64,000 nt of DNA, taken from the NCBI GenBank assembly GCA_033439765.1, contig JAULSN010000002.1, positions 1,922,001 through 1,986,000 on the forward strand, read 5' to 3'. Both the position numbers and the translations under genes were made by a program. Shown here piece by piece: positions 59,306-64,000 of this stretch. The stretch is from Lasiosphaeria ovina (lineage: Eukaryota; Ascomycota; Sordariomycetes; Sordariales; Lasiosphaeriaceae). The notes under the pieces were generated by a model. The model was not told where the DNA came from. It saw nothing but the letters and a program-made list of their open reading frames with translations, and ran no database searches. Each line of letters begins with the position of its first letter. Position 1 is the stretch's first letter.

Positions 59306-62300
59306 TCAGCCCTCAGCCCTCCGTTTCACGCCCGTAACTGGAGAGCCATTAATGAGAATTGGCCGCATAGAACTACCATCTCCGTGTCTCGAACTCGCCA
59401 CACGTTGTTGTGCTTGAGCTCCTCCGGGGAAACGGAGATGCCGCATGCTCGTAATCTTGTCATACTCCCCACCGAGGAGCATCTTCAGCTGCTCCTGGTC
59501 AAACTTGGTAATATCGTCCCACGCCTGGGCGAACCTATCGTTCCACTCCTTCTTCGCCCTGGTGCCGGCATCAAGGCCCTTCTTGACGACGAGAGTGTGG
59601 GGATTACCGTATCGCTCTGTGACATGCGAACAGCCCGAACCTGCCGAGTCCAGCATGTTGTGAAGGTGCTGCCGGCGCCCCTTGCCAGCGGGAAATCGCC
59701 AGGTGCGCTCATTTGACTGGAGGAACCCATTCAGCAATCTGCAGTCGGCGCAACTGCAACGGACGGGGCTTTGTCTGTAGTTGACTTGGCCGCTAGGCTC
59801 CTTTCCAACATGCCTGTCCAGGTATGCCTCGAGAATGGCACGAGCAATTTCTTGATACTGGGGAGTCGAAAGGGACACATTGTTGGCGTTGAGGGTGGAG
59901 ATCAACTCGCGAATGAAGGGGATCCACAGGTGACGAAACTCGGTTAGGGGGATGGCGTCAACTTGGGAGACGATCTTGAAGGAAAGGAGCATTGGCAAGT
60001 CGTCCCAGTCGAACTGAATGCTGAGGGCGAAGCATTCCGCCAACAGACCGGGACTGATGAATAGCTGACGGTTTTGAGGTGGCCCGTCGCGGGCATAAGC
60101 CTGCACTTGGTAGTAGTCGTATCTCTGGGCCTTCATAGTGGTAGGCGTTACTGCTGTACCGTCCTTGGTGCGAATAGTGGTGACATCCATTGCATTCACA
60201 ACAGACTTGAGCAATGGCTTGCAAAGTTCAAGGCTCACGGGCATCTCAAAGATGCCTTCGGCCGCGAAGGAGGTGAATCGCAGGAGAGCAGCCAACGCAA
60301 ATGGCGTCAAGCTGACCCTTTTTTCAATGACAGGAATCAGTCTGTACGTTGCAGTTAGCATACTGTATAGTACCAAAAACGGGCTCTTTGCCTTACCGTG
60401 CCTTAACATAATCAAGGTCATGATATTCCCTGACCATGGTGACGATAGCTCTCCCATCAGCCGCTATCACGTTTCCCCCCAGGCAAGCTTTCATAGCGGA
60501 AGGAACAACTTCGTTGGCCACCCAATCTCTGATCTGAGGGCTGCGGGTATCGCCATCTAACGGTGAGAGCGCTGTCAAGAGCTGCATACGGTCGGCCACT
60601 GGACGAATGGACAGATTCTGGAGCAGACTGGGTGACGTTAGTAACTAAATCAACTCGCCCTGACAAATCACCTACCTGTCTTTCGCTTGGGTAAAGTCAA
60701 ATGAGTCCCCGGCTGCTGCCGTTCTGACTAGAGTAAACAGCCGGGTCCCTACTTGGGTCCTGAACCAACCCACGGCCTTGCTAAACAGCTCGTATTCACG
60801 GTGGCGCAAGACAATCTCCAAGAATTGCATTGCGATTTCGGGGCTGAACTTTGGCTCGCCCCCGTACATGTAGCTGTAGCTATGCGTGGTGGGCTTGTCT
60901 GATGACCAGGCAAGTTTTGCAAGGTGGTCTACCATCTTCATGGCCGAATCGCGAGTCTTCGGGTCCGAGCATTGTGTTAGGTATCGTGGCAAGAGGTCCT
61001 GCGCGGCACTTCTGGTAATGCCTTCGGTGAGAAACTGGTCCACTGCGTCATTGGGGACGATTATGGCGATCTAGTCAGAGAAACTAATGGTAAGCAGAGC
61101 TCCCAGCCAGAAGTATAACAAGAGGGCCCACGAACCGTCATCCGGTACCAGTGAGTGGCAGAGACTCCCTTGAGAACATGACAGCGTTAGCTCAGTTCAA
61201 AGATTGTCCTGGGCATTGCACGCATACCTCATTGCCTGTGAAGCCCGAATAATCCCTCTCGCCACAATCCGCCGTCTCGAACGGGTCCTCATAGTTTTGA
61301 ATCAACTGCTCTTCTAGATTATCCATGTCGATTTTAAAGTCGCTCCGCAGGGTGTGTCCTGCGGGGTTGACGAGCTTCTTGATGGAAACATCGGTCTCGA
61401 AAACATCGTCGAATGAATGCCAGTCGCAATCTCCGCCTTCACTGTTGTCATCGTCCTCGTCCTCATCTTCACCCTCATCGTCAAAATAACTACGTCGGTG
61501 GCCGTAGTAATTTCCTCTATCGTAAGGGTCATAGGTAGCTTCGCATGATCCAATTTCCTCCTTCTCCAACACACCAAGAAGCAAAGTAACGTACTGGTCA
61601 TCGCACACATCCTTTAGACATTGCATCCGGGAACGATCGACACCCTTGAGCCCCTGGAGCGAAATGTTGGCCTCGGTATACGTGTGGTCAAGGAGATAGT
61701 AGAGGTTGTTAGGCTGGCTATCACTGCTGTTACGACCTCGAAACTCTAACCATGCGCGCAAAGCTTTTCGAACCTCGCTATACCCCGGGGCGTTGAGGGC
61801 AGCCGATGGCCGGTTGTGGAGAGGATGCGAGATGGCGAGGTTATAAGTTAGGACCCAGCGGCGGCCCGAAGTGACGGGAAAAACCTCATGAGAAACATCG
61901 GAGTACCAGCAGGACATGGATGGCTGCGTCTCCGAAGTCTTGAAGACTTTGGTCACATCGCGATGCTTCAGGACTAGGTCGCCGCCTTGGTGTTCTGAGG
62001 GTAGGCAGATGACAAGAGTACCAAACATGCCTGGAATCTTCTCGGTACTGTGTTTGTAAGTGTCAGTCTTGGAAGAATTTCGAGACTTGCTTCGGCACTC
62101 ACTCGGTATGAGCCTTGAACATGGCGCCCTTCTCATATATCAACATCTTGTATAGCTCGGCTGCGACGGGGGCCGTTATGGCCAGATGTTGGGCGACCCA
62201 TTTGCAGGCAGCGTCAATAGTCTTGGTCCACTGATGATCGCTCAGTTCAAGCTGAGCCGCGTCCAATTCCCAGGTATTCCGAACCGAGGTGTCAACAAAG

Positions 62301-62539
62301 GTCTCGTTGCCCTTGCCGTAGGGAGCTTGATGTGCCTTCTCGATCAATTGGCGCGCCGTCGACTCCTGCAGGGGGAAACCCACTGGGCCAACATCGCGGA
62401 CAAAGATCGGTTTGACACTCGAGTCTTTCATCCTTGAGAAGGCAGCAAAGGTCCCGGCTGCCTGGATCGATTCGAGTGCCTCGCAGAGCCCATTCTTGAT
62501 CTTGTCTGCAGCATCGCCGCGCGATGCGGGTGCAGCCAT
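59306..62539 (-). CDS. 2-oxoglutarate/Fe(II)-dependent oxygenase, large fungal type
   Basis: Six minus-strand exons: 62539-62103, 62047-61228, 61168-61136, 61070-60676, 60627-60397 and 60341-59306, encoding 983 residues. Introns are 48-65 nt, several with CTAAC or CTGAC branch sites, and every junction keeps phase. The N-terminal 145 residues lead into a jelly-roll oxygenase core. It has His144-x-Asp146 (FKAHTDTEKIPGMFGTLVIC), distal His199 and Arg209 (YSDVSHEVFPVTSGRRWVLT), so iron and 2-oxoglutarate ligands look intact. An acidic run (DDEGEDEDEDDDNSEGG) and a conserved GNEGVSATHWYRMTIAIIVP block follow. The last 600 residues are helical and unrecognised, ending near a Cys-rich SPVRCSCADCRLLNG. 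The family hydroxylates proteins or small molecules; the substrate here is unknown. The 33-nt third exon encodes only GVSATHWYRMT. Confidence 0.9.
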
Positions 62540-63537
62540 GTTGGCAGATGCAAAGAAAGTGAGAATGTCTAAAGATGGAAGGCTGGATGTGGTTTTCTCG
62601 AGTTAACGCATCAGAATCGCGGTGGACGCGACGTGATCAAATACCAGTGTTACAGTGGAGCGTGCTAAAAAAAAATTGGACCTAGATAACACCCCAGACG
62701 CGTGTCCTGGCAACGCGGGTCAACTAGGCCGAAGTTTTAACTAGCGCGGTGTGACCAGGTTGGAAGGCGTGTCCGAGACCGTTTTGCGTCCCGGTCCCGT
62801 TTGTTTCTTTCCTTTTGTTTGCAATGCAGGGACCCATCCTCGCCATCTCATCTCCCCAGCATCAATTTAGGCTGGGAAAATGAAACGAGCTGACTAGATT
62901 GGGGTCAAATGACGTCTACATTTGGTATCTAGTGCAAATTGGAGCTGCAATGCCTGTTGTTCAGATCCAAGACAGTGGCTCGGGAAAAAATGTGGCGTAT
63001 CAATAAAAATAAGCTACCTGGCAAGTCAGGAATGGGTCGCTGAACGGTGCCTCCGGCAGCCCTCCGGGGGCGCCTGCGGCGAGCTGCTCGCTGCGCTCGG
63101 TATTGCGCGGCTTAAGGAATCCGAGGACTATCCAGTCCATTTCAACACGGACGAAAACTGGCCAATCCCTATGCGAGAAACTTTCGGCACCTTCACGGTA
63201 AAGTAGAAGAGACAGCCTCTCTACGCCACCTCCGGCTCGCAAGCTCGCCTACGGTGGCTCCGTTCAGCTGAATGATGAGGAGGTGCCTAAGCACCTATAT
63301 GGACCACCTCATGAAAGGCTTGACAGTAATCATACACTCTTTCCCACTCCCTTTCCCACTCCCTTTCTCACCCTCAACTGCTCTGAGAAGAGGTTTACTG
63401 GCAGGTCTCCTTTCCCTAGGAAAAAGTCTCAGAATTCTGCCCGAATATGGAAGCAATATTATGCAGATAAATACTCGCGCTGATCGCCGCTTCTGTCTCC
63501 GCGGTAAGAGGGAACGAGACAAGGTTGATGATATCTT
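62540..63537. other. intergenic stretch holding a short inverted-repeat element
   Basis: Oxygenase promoter and leader, then about 700 bases without a gene. It includes the inverted-repeat element listed separately. Two 90-codon frames on + are low-confidence and not called. Confidence 0.5.
63030..63274. mobile_element. possible MITE-like element with terminal inverted repeats
   Basis: Left arm 63039-63055 (GCTGAACGGTGCCTCCG) and right arm 63252-63268 match as inverted repeats at 15 of 17 bases. The interior has a second, imperfect GC-rich inversion (CCTCCGGCAG... and ...GCCACCTCCGGCTCGC). GAATG occurs at 63030-63034 and again at 63270-63274 and could be a target-site duplication, but the arms do not abut it symmetrically. 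No coding capacity. Confidence 0.35.
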
Positions 63538-64000
63538 CTAAAGCATGACGGACACTCCATTCATTTCGCCTCTTGCTGCATCCGGAGTCGTTTTCATCGA
63601 CGGGAACATGTTGCCGTACTCTTCACGTGCCATCTCATGCCATCACTCAATAACCATGAGATTGATAAGAGAGACAGGGACGAACTGTTGTAGCTTTTCC
63701 TCGTCAACGGACGCGGCATGGCGAGTCCTGCATAGCAAGACTTGCGCGGTGATGATAAGGTTCTCCAGCTGGAAGAAGTTGAGCAGGCTTTGGAATCTCG
63801 CCTTCGGCCCGTAGACTGCCACTGCGTCATGCAATTTGTAACGCATGCCCAGCTCCGAGTGCTTCAGAGTCAAACGAGACATGTCCGAGGCCCGTCTTGA
63901 GTAGCGTATCCCGGTCGGTCTGATGGGGCAGGTTCTGGTCCACGTTCGCCAACTCGGCAAGTCTCTCGGGGGCGCGCTCAATTTCATGCTCAATCGACCG
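63538..64000 (-). pseudogene. broken gene running off the right edge
   Basis: Minus strand. From the window edge one frame reads EHEIERAPERLAELANVDQN, then LPHQTDRDTLLKTGLG. Coding character then moves to another frame near 63880-63900, reading KHSELGMRYKLHDAVAVYGP and LLNFFQLENLIITAQVLL. It reaches a TGA at 63643-63645, and the same frame stays coding-like beyond it (WHEMAREEYGNMFPSMKTTP) to a TAG at 63538-63540. A frame change plus an in-frame TGA, explainable as CGA to TGA, suggests a decayed gene. There is no room for an intron at the frame change. No family was recognised, and the 5' part lies outside the window. Confidence 0.4.

Noticed and set aside
63036..63206. coding reading of the inverted-repeat region
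   Set aside because: The GC-rich inverted repeats explain the open frames; the predicted product has no codon bias.

Overview
The window is nuclear DNA of a filamentous ascomycete, most likely a Sordariomycete and perhaps Sordariales. The evidence is short introns (about 40-180 nt) with fungal donors and CTRAC-type branch points, GC-rich third codon positions, CAAATG-like start contexts, and a COT1-type NDR kinase, a fungal SLATT protein and a HET-domain protein. No CRISPR array, rRNA or convincing tRNA was found.

Layout. 0-8.5 kb: a single-pass membrane protein, general transcription factor TFIIB and an RSC7/Swp82-type chromatin remodelling subunit, all on +. 8.5-19.8 kb: an 11-kb stretch with no convincing gene, rich in homopolymers and TAGG repeats, leading into a CLG1-like cyclin (19.8-20.9 kb). 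23-38 kb: a dense conserved block holding a Fyv6/FAM192A splicing factor, TIM54, the COT1 kinase, SF3a2/Prp11, a mitochondrial class III CoA-transferase and a PHD-finger protein. 37.4-41.5 kb: gene-free, with a pyrimidine tandem repeat. 41.5-47.9 kb: a fungal SLATT two-TM protein, a GFA-family zinc protein, a mitochondrial 3-hydroxyacyl-CoA dehydrogenase-like enzyme and a large basic/acidic nuclear-type protein. 47.9-64 kb: an accessory region with a small orphan ORF carrying an early in-frame amber codon, an AT-rich island, a divergent pair (Cys-rich zinc-binding protein and HET-domain protein), a broken gene fragment, a six-exon 2-oxoglutarate/Fe(II) oxygenase, a short inverted-repeat element and a broken gene running off the right edge.

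How the genes relate. The left and middle parts are housekeeping: transcription (TFIIB, RSC7, PHD), splicing (Fyv6, SF3a2), mitochondrial import and metabolism (TIM54, CoA-transferase, dehydrogenase), and polarity and cell cycle (COT1, CLG1-like cyclin). The right part looks like accessory, fast-evolving sequence. It has self-recognition-type genes (HET), decayed genes whose stop codons fit C-to-T mutation, and repeat remnants. The most promising material is the divergent HET/Cys-rich pair, and more loosely the SLATT gene 14 kb away. Multi-exon models were built by hand from splice signals and reading frame; the intron positions are inference, while frame continuity across each junction was checked against the sequence.
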